The notes: generated by a model from the sequence alone, not told the origin. A stretch of DNA of 64,000 nucleotides from Actinomycetales bacterium SN12 (GCA_002837415.1 PJCV01000004.1:62001-126000), one strand, 5' to 3'; counted from the stretch's first letter, positions 34,426-43,712 are shown. A program made the numbers and translations.

Positions 34426-35823
34426 TCAGCGGGCTCCGGCGAGGTCGCCGGTGGGCTGCGTCGACGAGAAGACTGTCGCGCCTACCGCCTGCTCTGCCTC
34501 GTTGTCAGGGCCGAGCTCGATGCCGCTGCGGTCGCGCAGGCACAGGGTCGCGCCCGCGCCGAGCAGGGTGGCGAACAGCAGGTACGACGAGACCGCGACG
34601 GTGGTTCCGGTGGCGTCGAGCAGCATCTGCGCGATCATCGGCGCGAATGCGCCGCCGAGCACCGCGCCGATCGCGTAGGTGATCGAGACACCGGAGAAGC
34701 GGATGGATGCCGGGAAGATCTCGGCGTACCAGGCAGCCAGCGGGCCGTAGGTGAGGCCGAGGCCGATCGAGATGAGCAGCAGCGCGGTGTAGAGACCGAG
34801 CAGGCCGCCGGCGTCGACGAGCCAGAAGACCGGGAAGACCACGATGGCCTGCAGGGCGAAGCCGATCAGGAACGTGTTCCGGCGGCCGATGACATCCGAG
34901 AGGTAGCCGGCGAACAGAGTGGAGAAGAACCAGACCGCGGCCGCGAAGACGGCGGCGATGAGGACGTCGGTGCGCGCGAGGTCCTGCACGCTGATCGCGT
35001 AGTTGTTCAGGAACCCGCCCGTGGTCATGTACCCGAGGGTGCCGTTGCCGACGAAGACGAACGCCGCAAGCAGCACGAGACTCCAGTGGCGGCGGAACAG
35101 GGTGATGATCGGCACGCTCGCCTGCTTGCCGCGCTCGGCGATCTCGGCGAAGACGGGGCTCTCGTCGACCGAGCGACGGATCACGAAGCCCACGACGATG
35201 AGCACGATGCTGAGCAGGAACGGCACGCGCCAGCCCCACTCGAGGTAGGCGGCTCCGGGGGAGATCACGCCGGTCATCAGGGCCGTCACGCCCGAGGCGA
35301 GCATGAAGCCGAGCGGAACGCCCAGCTGCGGCCATGAGCCGGCACGTCCGCGGCGGTTCGCCGGTGCGTGCTCGACGGCCATCAGCACAGCGCCGCCCCA
35401 CTCGCCACCGGCTGACAGGCCCTGCAGAATGCGCAGGATCAGCAGCATGATCGGCGCGGCCATGCCGATCTGCGCGTAGGTGGGCAGCACGCCGATCAGG
35501 GTGGTGGCGCCGCCCATCAGAACGAGGGTCGCGACGAGCATCGCGCGGCGGCCGATGATGTCGCCGTAGTGTCCGGCGAGGAAGGCGCCGAGCGGGCGGA
35601 ACAGGAAGGAGATGCCGACCGTCGCGAACGAGAACAGCAGGCCGAGTCCCTTGCCGGCCGGCTCGAAGAAGAGCTGGGCGAAGACGAGGGCGGCGCTGGT
35701 GGCGTAGATGAAGAAGTCGTACCACTCGATGGTGGTTCCGACGATGGTGGCGAAGGCGATCCGGCGCTGAGAGGCCGGGGCGCTCGGGGCGGAAGAAGAG
35801 GTCATCGGTTTTCCTGACGTCAT
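34426..35823 (-). CDS. MFS transporter, MHS family (probable aromatic-acid symporter)
   Basis: This 465-aa 12-helix transporter has TTIEWYDFFIYATSAAL and FLAGHYGDIIGRR in the first half and FAGYLSDVIGRRNTF in the second, all MHS hallmarks. The start at 35823 has GAGGGAAG upstream; an in-frame ATG at 35805 with AGGA is a real alternative. It is the first gene of the operon with the monooxygenase and likely imports its substrate. Confidence 0.86.
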   Translation of the reverse strand: MTSGKPMTSSSAPSAPASQRRIAFATIVGTTIEWYDFFIYATSAALVFAQLFFEPAGKGLGLLFSFATVGISFLFRPLGAFLAGHYGDIIGRRAMLVATLVLMGGATTLIGVLPTYAQIGMAAPIMLLILRILQGLSAGGEWGGAVLMAVEHAPANRRGRAGSWPQLGVPLGFMLASGVTALMTGVISPGAAYLEWGWRVPFLLSIVLIVVGFVIRRSVDESPVFAEIAERGKQASVPIITLFRRHWSLVLLAAFVFVGNGTLGYMTTGGFLNNYAISVQDLARTDVLIAAVFAAAVWFFSTLFAGYLSDVIGRRNTFLIGFALQAIVVFPVFWLVDAGGLLGLYTALLLISIGLGLTYGPLAAWYAEIFPASIRFSGVSITYAIGAVLGGAFAPMIAQMLLDATGTTVAVSSYLLFATLLGAGATLCLRDRSGIELGPDNEAEQAVGATVFSSTQPTGDLAGAR

Positions 35824-35901
35824 TGTCTTCCCTCGGCGACGAGGGGCGGTGGAAGCGGGTCTCCCCATGATCTCGCCGCGGTCACTGTGTGTAAATCGCA
35901 G

Positions 35902-35914
35902 TTATACGAGGATA
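35902..35914. promoter_or_regulatory. Candidate LysR box (T-N11-A)
   Basis: TTATACGAGGATA, in the AT-rich gap between the divergent MHS and LysR genes, fits the LysR consensus and has partial dyad symmetry. Confidence 0.45.
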
Positions 35915-35935
35915 TAGTTCGGTTAGCCTGAAGAT

Positions 35936-36874
35936 ATGGTCGACGTCAGCCTGAGGCAGCTGGAACTCTTCGCCGCCCTGCCGAGCTTCCCCACGCTCAG
36001 TGCTGCGGCTGCAGATCTGCACATCTCGGAGTCGGCGCTGTCACAGGCGATCACGAGCCTCGAGAAAGCCGTGGGTGAGCAGCTGTGCGTGCGCCGGAAG
36101 GCGCGGGGGCTGACGCTGACACCCGCCGGGCAGCAGTTCGCCAGACGCGCGCGGCAGATCGTGGCCGACACCGACGAGCTCGTGCTGGCGGCGGGTGACG
36201 GCGACGAGCTGCGCGGGCCGGTGAAGCTCGGCTGCTACGACAGCTTCGCCACGAGCGTGGTCCCCGAGCTGCTCGAGGGCTTTCCGAAACGGCATCCGGG
36301 TGTGCACATCGAGATCATGATCGGCACGAACGAGGAGCTGCTGTCGGCGCTCGAGGCCGGGCTTCTGGATGTCGCGCTCGTCTACAACGTGTCACTCCCG
36401 CTGGGATACAGCAGACGGAAGATCTATGCGACCGAGCTCGAGGCGCACCTGCATCCCGATCACCCGCTCGCTGCGGCCGAGACCGTCGACCTGGCGGATC
36501 TCGCCGACGAGCCGTTCATCCAGTACGACGCCACCCCTGGCATCCGCAACGTCAGCGACGCCTTCACCGCGCGGGGACTCTCGCCCCGGATCCAGGCGCG
36601 CGTCTCGCAGATCGGGCTGGTCGTGGCTCTGGTGAGCCGAGGGCTCGGATACGGCCTTCTCATGTCGCGTCCGAACACGCTTCCGGTGAGCGTCGAGGGG
36701 CTTCCGGTGGTCATCCGGCCGTTCGACCCGCCGGTCAAGGTCTCGCACGTGGTGGGGATCTGGCCCGAAGACATGCAGCTCACACCACGCGCCTCGGCGC
36801 TGCTGGACTTCGCGATAGAGAAGCTCGGCGGGTACGGGCGGGCCGACGTCATCGGCGACACCGCGAGCAGCTGA
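35936..36874 (+). CDS. LysR-family transcriptional regulator
   Basis: This 312-aa regulator has an N-terminal winged HTH (LRQLELFAALPSFPTLSAAAADLHISESALSQAITSLE) and a periplasmic-binding-like effector domain from about 90. It is divergent from the aromatic-type operon and is its likely activator. Confidence 0.9.
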   Translation: MVDVSLRQLELFAALPSFPTLSAAAADLHISESALSQAITSLEKAVGEQLCVRRKARGLTLTPAGQQFARRARQIVADTDELVLAAGDGDELRGPVKLGCYDSFATSVVPELLEGFPKRHPGVHIEIMIGTNEELLSALEAGLLDVALVYNVSLPLGYSRRKIYATELEAHLHPDHPLAAAETVDLADLADEPFIQYDATPGIRNVSDAFTARGLSPRIQARVSQIGLVVALVSRGLGYGLLMSRPNTLPVSVEGLPVVIRPFDPPVKVSHVVGIWPEDMQLTPRASALLDFAIEKLGGYGRADVIGDTASS

Positions 36875-36915
36875 GCGCCTGGCGTGTCGGCCGCCGATTC
36901 ATGCGTCGGGGCGGG

Positions 36916-37263
36916 TCACCTGGTCTTCTCGGCGCACGGCACGCACAACCTCGCGAACGGGCGCACCTCGAGCCGGCCCGCGGGAATGGGTCGACCGCAG
37001 CTGGCGCAGACGCCGTAGTCACCGGCATCCCAGCGCTCCAGCGCCTCGTCGTACTGCCGCACCTCGTCGGCCGCGGCGTCGGCGAGCGCCGACAGGCGCG
37101 ACCACTCCGACGACAGCGTCACGCCCTCGGGATCGTGCTCGTCGTCGTCGTTCGATCCCTGGCGGTCGTGCACGAGTTCGGCCAGAGCGGATGCCGCATG
37201 CTCGGCGCGCACGATGGCATCCGCCCGCTGCGCGGAGAGCGACTCCCGACTGATCACGTCCAT
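36916..37263 (-). CDS. TraR/DksA C4-type zinc finger protein
   Basis: This 115-aa protein has a coiled-coil N-terminal half and a C4 zinc finger (Cys86, Cys89, Cys107, Cys110; CASCGRPIPAGRLEVRPFARLCVPC). DksA relatives bind in the secondary channel of RNA polymerase. The acidic DDDEHDPEG stretch at the coil tip fits that use. Confidence 0.87.
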   Translation of the reverse strand: MDVISRESLSAQRADAIVRAEHAASALAELVHDRQGSNDDDEHDPEGVTLSSEWSRLSALADAAADEVRQYDEALERWDAGDYGVCASCGRPIPAGRLEVRPFARLCVPCAEKTR

Positions 37264-37436
37264 CCCGCCACCCTAGCTCCGGTACTCGAGGGGGCTGCCG
37301 GCCGCCGTGGCCGCGCGGCGTTGGACGACTCTCCGCGACCACGACGGCGAAGGATGCCATATCCGCACCCGCCCCGCACAGGCCTTGCCACCACCGGGTG
37401 CGTGCGTGACGATGGGAACGCCAATCGACGGGAGAC

Positions 37437-38522
37437 ATGATGCAGCTGGGAATGATCGGACTCGGACGCATGGGCGCGAACATCGTGCGCCGACTGATGC
37501 GCGACGGACACGAATGCGTCGGATTCGACGTCAACCAGGAGGCGGTCGAGGCGCTCGCCGCCGACGGCGCGGTCGGCGCCACCGACCTGCAGGACTTCGT
37601 CTCGAAGCTCCAGACCCCGCGCGTGATCTGGCTGATGGTCCCGGCCGGGCTCACCGGCACGATCCTCGAGCAGGTCGCGGACCTCCTCGACGAGGGCGAC
37701 ATCGTCATCGACGGCGGCAACTCCAACTACCGCGACGACGTGCGCCGCGCCGCCGCGATGCGCGAGCGCGGCATCGAGTACGTCGACGCCGGCACGAGCG
37801 GCGGGGTGTTCGGTCTCGAGCGCGGGTACTGTCTCATGGTCGGCGGATCGGATGCCGCAGTGCAGCACATCGAGCCGCTGCTGAAGACCATCGCACCGGG
37901 CGTCGGCGAGATCGAGCGCACCCCTGGTCGCACCGGCGAGCTGACGCCGGAGGAGCAGGGGTACCTGCACTGCGGTCCCGCGGGTGCGGGGCACTTCGTG
38001 AAGATGGTGCACAACGGCATCGAGTACGGGATCATGGCGGCGATCGCCGAGGGTCTCAACCTGCTCGAGAACGCTGATGCGGGTGTGCGCGAGGCCGAGC
38101 ACTCGGCTGAGGTCGCACCGCTGGAAGAGCCGGAGTTCTACCAGTTCCCCATCGACACCGGGAAGGTGGCGGAGCTCTGGCGGCGCGGTTCGGTGATCTC
38201 GTCGTGGCTGCTCGATCTCACCGCGACTGCGCTCGCCGACAACCCCACGCTCGACGGTCTCGCCGGCCGCGTCTCGGACTCGGGCGAGGGACGCTGGACG
38301 GTCAAGGCAGCCGTCGATGTCGGCGTGCCGGTTCCGGTGCTCTCGTCGGCCCTGTTCGAGCGCTTCGCATCCCGCGGCGAGGACCACTTCGCGAACCAGG
38401 TGCTCTCCGCTATGCGTCTGCAGTTCGGCGGACACAAGGAGCTTCCCGCCGGTGACGTGCTCGAGGCCGGCGGTCGCAAGTCGGAGTCACACGATCGCGG
38501 GCAGTCCGACACCGTCGAGTGA
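37437..38522 (+). CDS. gnd: 6-phosphogluconate dehydrogenase, decarboxylating (short GntZ/Gnd type)
   Basis: This enzyme oxidises 6-phosphogluconate to ribulose-5-phosphate and CO2. The 361-aa protein starts with the NAD(P) motif GMIGLGRMGANI, then has IDGGNSNYRDD, the substrate-binding TSGGVFGLERGYCLMVGG, and the catalytic GPAGAGHFVKMVHNGIEYG. It is the short, often NAD-linked class, not the 470-aa class. ATG 37437 or the next ATG is possible. A strong hairpin follows. Confidence 0.9.
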   Translation: MMQLGMIGLGRMGANIVRRLMRDGHECVGFDVNQEAVEALAADGAVGATDLQDFVSKLQTPRVIWLMVPAGLTGTILEQVADLLDEGDIVIDGGNSNYRDDVRRAAAMRERGIEYVDAGTSGGVFGLERGYCLMVGGSDAAVQHIEPLLKTIAPGVGEIERTPGRTGELTPEEQGYLHCGPAGAGHFVKMVHNGIEYGIMAAIAEGLNLLENADAGVREAEHSAEVAPLEEPEFYQFPIDTGKVAELWRRGSVISSWLLDLTATALADNPTLDGLAGRVSDSGEGRWTVKAAVDVGVPVPVLSSALFERFASRGEDHFANQVLSAMRLQFGGHKELPAGDVLEAGGRKSESHDRGQSDTVE

Positions 38523-38541
38523 CCCAGCCCAACTGACACGA

Positions 38542-38578
38542 AGGATGCCGGTCGAGAGCTTCTCTCGACCGGCATCCT
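38542..38578 (+). terminator. 16-bp perfect stem after gnd
   Basis: AGGATGCCGGTCGAGA and its exact complement are separated by 5 nt. There is no clear T run, as is common in high-GC actinomycetes. It also serves the convergent small gene. Confidence 0.7.
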
Positions 38579-38610
38579 CATGACGTGTGCGGGTGCGTCC
38601 CGCGTCAAGT

Positions 38611-38805
38611 TCAGTCGAAGCGGTCCCCGTCGCCGGCGGTCTCCTCTTCGGCGGCATTCTCACGAACCGCCTCGTCGTCGACCTGGGCCGGCGGAGTGTC
38701 CTGCAGGTAGGCGCGGTCGTCATTGGGGTCGCCCGTGCCGTCGTCCAGGCCGTTCTCGAGCAGCTCGTCGTCGGTGGGCTCGTGTGCAGGTGTGCTGTCG
38801 CTCAT
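38611..38805 (-). CDS. Small acidic protein of unknown function
   Basis: I do not recognise this 64-aa protein. It is very acidic (DDELLENGLDDGTGDPNDD, EENAA-type C-terminus) and has no membrane segment. A strong AAGGAGTCAGC site precedes the ATG, so it is probably translated. It lies alone between gnd and a repeat region. Confidence 0.65.
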   Translation of the reverse strand: MSDSTPAHEPTDDELLENGLDDGTGDPNDDRAYLQDTPPAQVDDEAVRENAAEEETAGDGDRFD

Positions 38806-38897
38806 GCTGACTCCTTCGATCGGATCTCAGCCCACGATCGGCGTGCTCTTCAGAGGAGTCGAGAGGGTTGACAGCCCGCCCTGCCCCGGCCCGCGCG

Positions 38898-38972
38898 GGA
38901 GCCTCGTGCCGGGTGGGCCCATATGGCCGCGTCGGGCGTGTGGATGCGACCATATGGGACCTGCGGACGCGG
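38898..38972. repeat. 75-bp CCATATGG palindromic repeat, tandem copy 1 (period 106)
   Basis: The arms GGGCCCATATGGCCGC and GCGACCATATGGGAC form a hairpin. It is nearly identical to 39004-39078. Confidence 0.8.
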
Positions 38973-39003
38973 GTGCCCAGCCCGCGGGCACCTCTACGCA
39001 CAA

Positions 39004-39078
39004 GGAGCCTCGCGCCCGGTGGGCCCATATGGCCGCCTCGGGCGTGCGGAGGCGACCATATGGGACCCGCCGACGCGC
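39004..39078. repeat. 75-bp CCATATGG palindromic repeat, tandem copy 2 (period 106)
   Basis: This is a direct repeat of 38898-38972 with the same NdeI-like CCATATGG centres in each arm. Confidence 0.8.
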
Positions 39079-39112
39079 GCGCGGACGCCGCCTGCGAACG
39101 AGATCCCGCGCG

Positions 39113-39250
39113 TCAGCCGAACAGCAGCGTGAGCGCGGTCACCCCGCCGCCGCCGACGATGAGCGCGACGATGGTCACCCAGGCGACGACCCGGATGCGG
39201 CGGCTGCGACGCGCGGCGAGATCGCCGTAGTCCTCGTCGGTGTCGATCAT
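39113..39250 (-). CDS. Small single-pass membrane protein (45 aa)
   Basis: This short reading frame begins MIDTDEDYGDLAARRSRRIR and continues with one hydrophobic helix (VVAWVTIVALIVGGGGVTAL, about 21-40). The acidic N-terminus, basic stop-transfer-like stretch and single helix look like a genuine small membrane protein. It is 23 bp after purL on the same strand, and that gap is a GAGCGAGCGAAGCGAGACGAAACG-type repeat. No function is known. Confidence 0.6.
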   Translation of the reverse strand: MIDTDEDYGDLAARRSRRIRVVAWVTIVALIVGGGGVTALTLLFG

Positions 39251-39275
39251 GCGTTTCGTCTCGCTTCGCTCGCTC
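39251..39275. repeat. GAGCGAGCG-type dispersed short repeat, copy A
   Basis: On the minus strand it reads GTTGAGCGAGCGAAGCGAGACGAAACG. Related copies are in tandem at 50882-50934. Confidence 0.7.
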
Positions 39276-41598
39276 AACGAACGGGAAGCTCGGCGACGGT
39301 CGGCCCGAACACGGCCGGGAGCGTGCCGCGCGAGGTCTCGCGCAGCTCATCGACCGTGAAGGTGAAGACGTCCTGCACCTCGAGAGCCGGCTCGGTGTCG
39401 GTGACGCCGATGCGCAGCACCGGGTAGTCGCGTCCCTCGCACAGGCCACGGAACTTCACGTCCTCTTCGCGCGGCACGGTCACGATCACGCGGCCGGCCG
39501 ACTCCGAGAAGAGTGCGGTCGCGGCATCCACACCATCCCGCTCCATCAGCTCGGTGAGCCAGACCCGGGCGCCGACGCCGAAGCGCATGACGCCCTCGGC
39601 GAGGGCCTGGCCGAGGCCGCCTTCCGAGAGGTCGTGCGCCGACGAGATCAGCCACTCCTCACGGGCGGCTCCGAGCAGGCCTGCGAGGCGACGCTCGGCG
39701 GCGAGGTCGACCTTCGGCGGCAGTCCGCCGAGGTGGTCGTGCACGACGTCGGCCCAGGCCGAGCCCGACAGCTCGGTGGAGGTCACGCCGAGCAGGTAGA
39801 TGTTGTCGCCGGCATCCTGCCATCCCGACGGGATGCGGCGCGAGACGTCGTCGATGATGCCGAGCACGCCGACCAGCGGGGTCGGGTGGATCGGCACGTC
39901 GCCGGTCTGGTTGTAGAACGACACGTTGCCGCCGGTGACCGGGGTGCCGAGCTCGAAGCATCCATCGGCCAGACCGTCGACGGTCTGCCCGAACTGCCAC
40001 ATCACCTCGGGGTTCTCGGGGGAACCGAAGTTCAGGCAGTCGGTGATCGCGGTCGGCGTCGCGCCGGTGACGGCGACGTTGCGGTACGCCTCGGCGAGCG
40101 CGAGCTGCGCACCCGCGTACGGGTCGAGCTGGCAGTAGCGGCCGTTGGCGTCGGTCGAGACGGCGAAGCCGAGCCCCGACTCCTCGTCGACGCGCACCAT
40201 GCCGGCGTCGTCCGGGAAGGCGAGGGCGGTGTTGCCGCCCACGTAGTAGTCGTACTGGTTGGTGATCCAGCTGGTGTCGGCGAGGTTCGGCGAGCCGAGC
40301 ATCGCGAGGAACTGCGCGCGCAGCACCTCCGGCTCGTTCGAGCGGGGAAGGTCCTCTGCGGCATCCGCCTGCAGCGCGTCGATCCACGTCGGGTACGCGA
40401 CCGGACGGTCGTAGACGGGGCCGTCGACCGCGACGGTCGACGGGTCGACGTCGACGATGCGCTCGCCCTGCCAGTCGATGATGAGGCGGCCGTCGCCGGT
40501 GACCTCGCCGAGCACGCTGGTCTCGACCTCCCACTTGCCGACGACCTCGAGGAACGCGTCCAGCTTCTCGGGAGCGACGATCGCCATCATCCGCTCCTGC
40601 GACTCGCTCATCAGAATCTCTTCGGCGGTGAGGCTCGGGTCGCGCAGCAGCACGTTGTCGAGCGAGACGTGCATGCCGCTGTTGCCGTTGGCCGCGAGCT
40701 CGCTGGTGGCGCACGAGATGCCGGCGGCGCCGAGGTCCTGAATGGCCTCGACCAGCTCGAGCTTGTACAGCTCGAGGCAGCACTCGATGAGCACCTTCTC
40801 GGCGAACGGGTCGCCGACCTGCACAGCGGGACGCTTGGTCGGGCCGGTCTCGTCGAAGGAGTCGGATGCCAGGATCGACGCGCCACCGATGCCGTCGCCG
40901 CCCGTGCGGGCGCCGAACAGCACGACCTTGTTGCCGACGCCGGTGGCGTTGGCGAGCTTGAGGTCTTCGTGGCGGAGCACGCCGACCGCGAGCGCGTTGA
41001 CGAGCGGGTTCGCCTGGTAGACGGCGTCAAAGACCGTCTCGCCGCCGATGTTCGGCAGGCCGAGGCAGTTGCCGTAGAAGCTGATGCCGCTGGTGACGCC
41101 GTGCACGACGCGAGGGGTGTCGGGGTGGTCGATGGCGCCGAAGCGCAGGGCATCCATCACCGCGACCGGGCGGGCGCCCATCGAGATGATGTCGCGCACG
41201 ATGCCGCCGACGCCGGTCGCCGCGCCCTGGAACGGCTCGATGAAGGAGGGGTGGTTGTGCGACTCGGCCTTGAACGTGACGGCCCAGCCCTCGCCCACGT
41301 CGACGACGCCGGCGTTCTGGCCCATGCCGACCATGAGCCGTTCCTTCATCTCGTCGGAGACCTTCTGCCCGAAGCGGCGCAGGTAGTTCTTCGACGACTT
41401 GTACGAGCAGTGCTCCGACCACATCACCGAGTACATGGCGAGCTCGCCGGAGGTGGGGCGGCGACCGAGGATGGTCTTGATCTGCTCGTATTCCTCGGGC
41501 TTGAGTCCGAGCGCGCCGTAGGGCTGCTCCTTCTCAGGAGTTGCGATGGCGTTCTCGACCGAGTCGGGAACATGCTGACGAGAGGCAGGAGTGGTCAC
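39274..41598 (-). CDS. purL: Phosphoribosylformylglycinamidine synthase subunit PurL
   Basis: This enzyme catalyses the ATP- and glutamine-dependent fourth step of purine synthesis; it works with PurS and PurQ, which are not in this window. The 774-aa protein is the small PurL form. EHCSYKSSK near 67, the catalytic-His region [35 protein letters not shown], and [13 protein letters not shown] are conserved. It is single copy in typical genomes and a good housekeeping marker for this part of the window. Confidence 0.95.
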   Translation of the reverse strand: MTTPASRQHVPDSVENAIATPEKEQPYGALGLKPEEYEQIKTILGRRPTSGELAMYSVMWSEHCSYKSSKNYLRRFGQKVSDEMKERLMVGMGQNAGVVDVGEGWAVTFKAESHNHPSFIEPFQGAATGVGGIVRDIISMGARPVAVMDALRFGAIDHPDTPRVVHGVTSGISFYGNCLGLPNIGGETVFDAVYQANPLVNALAVGVLRHEDLKLANATGVGNKVVLFGARTGGDGIGGASILASDSFDETGPTKRPAVQVGDPFAEKVLIECCLELYKLELVEAIQDLGAAGISCATSELAANGNSGMHVSLDNVLLRDPSLTAEEILMSESQERMMAIVAPEKLDAFLEVVGKWEVETSVLGEVTGDGRLIIDWQGERIVDVDPSTVAVDGPVYDRPVAYPTWIDALQADAAEDLPRSNEPEVLRAQFLAMLGSPNLADTSWITNQYDYYVGGNTALAFPDDAGMVRVDEESGLGFAVSTDANGRYCQLDPYAGAQLALAEAYRNVAVTGATPTAITDCLNFGSPENPEVMWQFGQTVDGLADGCFELGTPVTGGNVSFYNQTGDVPIHPTPLVGVLGIIDDVSRRIPSGWQDAGDNIYLLGVTSTELSGSAWADVVHDHLGGLPPKVDLAAERRLAGLLGAAREEWLISSAHDLSEGGLGQALAEGVMRFGVGARVWLTELMERDGVDAATALFSESAGRVIVTVPREEDVKFRGLCEGRDYPVLRIGVTDTEPALEVQDVFTFTVDELRETSRGTLPAVFGPTVAELPVR

Positions 41599-41674
41599 GC
41601 GGGCTCCAGAAGAAGAGGGAGGCGGGGCGAGACCAGTTTAGGCGCTTATTCTTCCGCCACCTTCGACGGCGACC

Positions 41675-42412
41675 TCAGGTCCCGTCGACCTGCCCCCTCA
41701 CCGCACGCCCACCGGTGTTCGCCTCTCGCCCCGACCGGCGCCCGCTGTAGAACGACCCGGCGTCGGCGCCGTCACGCTGACGGGCTCGCCTCGTCGACAT
41801 CTCACCGACAGCGGCATCGACGCGTTCGAGTCTCGAGGCGAGCACCAGATCGGTTCCAGGACCCGCGTCGTCGATGATCTGCATGCGGCTCTCCCGGATG
41901 CGCTCTGCTGCGCCGACGCCGAACCCCCGGATGAATCCGCTGCGGGCCCGTCGCCTGTCGCCTTCGGTGTGGTGCCACCGGCGATGCCGCTCCCCGACCC
42001 ACCAGGCGCGCATCGCGACCATCGCCTGCATCTGCAGGCTGGTGATCAGCACTTTGGCCTGATGCACGTCCGACGCGTAGCCGACGAGATACAGCAGGGA
42101 CGGTCCTCCGCCTCCGCCTCCGCCGCGGCCGCTGGCGTACAGCGGGCGTACCGCGCCGAGCGCGTGGACGACCACCGCGCCGAGGTCCCGCATGTCGCGT
42201 GCGTAGGTTCCGTCGAACGGCATCAGCTCGGTCACGATCTGTTCGCGATCCTGACCCAGCCGCGAGCGCTTCTCATCGAGCCTGGCCTGGTCGATGCCGT
42301 ACTTGAGCATCAGACGTTCGGCGTGCTCCGTGAGCGCTTCCGCTTCTTCGGGCGTCGTGCGCTCGGCCTTCGCCAGCAGCTTGGCGATGAGATCCAGCTT
42401 CGATTCGTGCAT
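41675..42412 (-). CDS. DUF2786 domain protein
   Basis: This 245-aa protein has an N-terminal DUF2786 helix pair (KLDLIAKLLAKAERTTPEEAEALTEHAERLMLKYGID). A middle region common to this family follows (RDMRDLGAVVVHALG, LYLVGYASDVHQAKVLITSLQMQA, RRSFIRGFG-like). Residues 100-108 include a run of six glycines in a loop. AAGGAGAAGCC precedes ATG 42412. The biochemical role is not known; relatives occur in phages and actinomycetes. Confidence 0.78.
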   Translation of the reverse strand: MHESKLDLIAKLLAKAERTTPEEAEALTEHAERLMLKYGIDQARLDEKRSRLGQDREQIVTELMPFDGTYARDMRDLGAVVVHALGAVRPLYASGRGGGGGGGPSLLYLVGYASDVHQAKVLITSLQMQAMVAMRAWWVGERHRRWHHTEGDRRRARSGFIRGFGVGAAERIRESRMQIIDDAGPGTDLVLASRLERVDAAVGEMSTRRARQRDGADAGSFYSGRRSGREANTGGRAVRGQVDGT

Positions 42413-42772
42413 GGCTTCTCCTTCGATCGATTGAGTCGATCCTCGGAGCTGCCTCCTACATTTCGCGCGCGTATCGCACTGAATGTGCACAAGACTCGCG
42501 GCTGCTGATCCTGTGCAGATTGATTGATGTCGGGCGCTGGCGTCCTGCCGCCCTGGGCCCGCGCCGGCTCGCCGCGGCACCTGCCTGCTCGCCTCGCCCC
42601 CGGCTTGCCCCGGCTCCCGGCTCACCGGAGGTAGGCGAACACGCGAGCGACGGATGCATCAGCGTCGTTCGGGCCTACCTCCGCGCGTTCGCCTACCTCC
42701 GCATGGCGGCCGGGCAGCCGAGCGCCCGAGCGCCCGAGCGGCACGCCGCCCGGGCGCCGAAGAAGAACCGGC
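42413..42772. other. 360-bp intergenic region with a GTAGGCGAAC palindrome
   Basis: Apart from the repeat at 42627-42700 I see no gene or recognisable regulatory site. Confidence 0.5.
42627..42700. repeat. GTAGGCGAACA palindromic repeat, copy B
   Basis: The outer arms GGAGGTAGGCGAAC and GTTCGCCTACCTCC pair exactly. The interior differs from copy A at 14830-14894, but the arms and the ACGCGAG start are shared. Confidence 0.72.
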
Positions 42773-43258
42773 CTAGAGCTCGACCTTCCCGCTCTCACCG
42801 CCGTCGTACTGCTCGCCGGTGATCTTCGACTTAACGAAGCTGAACACCGTCGCGATGCGTCCGCCGGGGGTGTCCCAGTACTCCGCGGATTCCGCCGTGA
42901 AGCGCACGAGACCCACGTCGGGGTCTTCGGGTCCGTCGGGGAACCACGCTTCGACCACGGGGTTCCACAGCTCGTCGATCTTGCTGCGGTCGTCGACCAG
43001 CCACGCCGTTCCCGAGAGCGAGACCCACGCGTCGTTCGAGCTCATCGACACGTTCACGTCGGCATCGGCAGCGAGCTCCGCTGCGGGGGAGGAGCTCTTC
43101 GAGATCAGGAACCACAGGTCCCCGTCGAACTCGGCCTCCTGCACCGTGAACGGCCGAGCGACGAGCTTGCCGTCGCCCTTGCGAGTGGTGAACATCGCGA
43201 AGCGGAAGTCCTTGATCAGCTCGGCGACCTTCTTACGGTCATCGGTGGTGTCGGTCAT
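42773..43258 (-). CDS. Pyridoxamine 5'-phosphate oxidase-fold protein (general stress protein 26-like)
   Basis: This 161-aa split-barrel protein likely binds FMN or F420. FAMFTTRKGDGKLVARPFTVQE, LWFLISKSS, NVSMSSNDAWVSLSGTA and WFPDGPEDPDVGLVRFTAESAEYWD match the GSP26/YzzA branch. AGGAGGGAGCAGGCG precedes the ATG. The function is inferred from the fold only. Confidence 0.85.
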   Translation of the reverse strand: MTDTTDDRKKVAELIKDFRFAMFTTRKGDGKLVARPFTVQEAEFDGDLWFLISKSSSPAAELAADADVNVSMSSNDAWVSLSGTAWLVDDRSKIDELWNPVVEAWFPDGPEDPDVGLVRFTAESAEYWDTPGGRIATVFSFVKSKITGEQYDGGESGKVEL

Positions 43259-43376
43259 CGCCTGCTCCCTCCTGCCGCCCGCCGACTGCGGGCGCCGTGG
43301 TGCACCACGATGCCGCCAGCTCGCGGTGACGGGGAGGGGGTTGCCGTGCCGTGCGGGCTGGGTTACGGCGGCGGTC

Positions 43377-43712
43377 TCACAGCCGGATGTACGCCGCCCC
43401 GTCGAACTGCGCGTCGGTGAGCGCGACGATCGCGGCGGGGACGGTGCGGATGCCGTCCTGCAGATCCTCCATGGTGATCTCATGCGCGCGCATGCCGCCC
43501 TCGCATGCCTCGATAGCCGCTTCCTCAGGCAGCTTGTCGATGGCGAGCACGTCGGCGTCGCGGGTGACGCCGGTGATCGCCGGCCCGTTGACGATGATCC
43601 GGATGCGATGCTCGGGCCGATCCTTGTGCAGGATGCGCGCGGAGTTGATCGAGCGGGCGACGTCGGCGGGGTCGGTGGTCACGTGGATGACGACGGTGCG
43701 GGATGCGGTCAT
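43377..43712 (-). CDS. DsrE/DsrF-like family protein
   Basis: This small protein of 111 aa has an alternating beta-alpha fold (TVVIHVTTDP, IRIIVNGPAITGV, CEGGMRAHEITMEDL). The Cys of ACEGGMRAH matches the conserved Cys of DsrE-like sulfur carriers. It stands alone. Confidence 0.7.
   Translation of the reverse strand: MTASRTVVIHVTTDPADVARSINSARILHKDRPEHRIRIIVNGPAITGVTRDADVLAIDKLPEEAAIEACEGGMRAHEITMEDLQDGIRTVPAAIVALTDAQFDGAAYIRL

Larger units (their letters stand above)
38806..39112. other. 307-bp gap with tandem CCATATGG repeats
   Basis: It holds two direct copies of a 75-bp palindromic unit (listed separately). No gene was seen. Confidence 0.55.

Noticed and set aside
33316..35337. A 673-codon open frame opposite the monooxygenase and transporter genes
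   Set aside because: It spans a gap between two real genes and has no motif; shadow of high GC.
37264..37436. Riboswitch ahead of gnd
   Set aside because: The gap is GC-rich with ordinary stems and no recognisable conserved core.
39634..41877. A 747-codon open frame antisense to purL
   Set aside because: PurL is unmistakable on the other strand; the antisense translation has no domain and is dominated by Val, Ala, Arg and Asp.
42100..42126. CCTCCGCCTCCGCCTCCGCC tract as a regulatory repeat
   Set aside because: It encodes the glycine loop of the DUF2786 protein and stays in frame; a coding explanation is enough.
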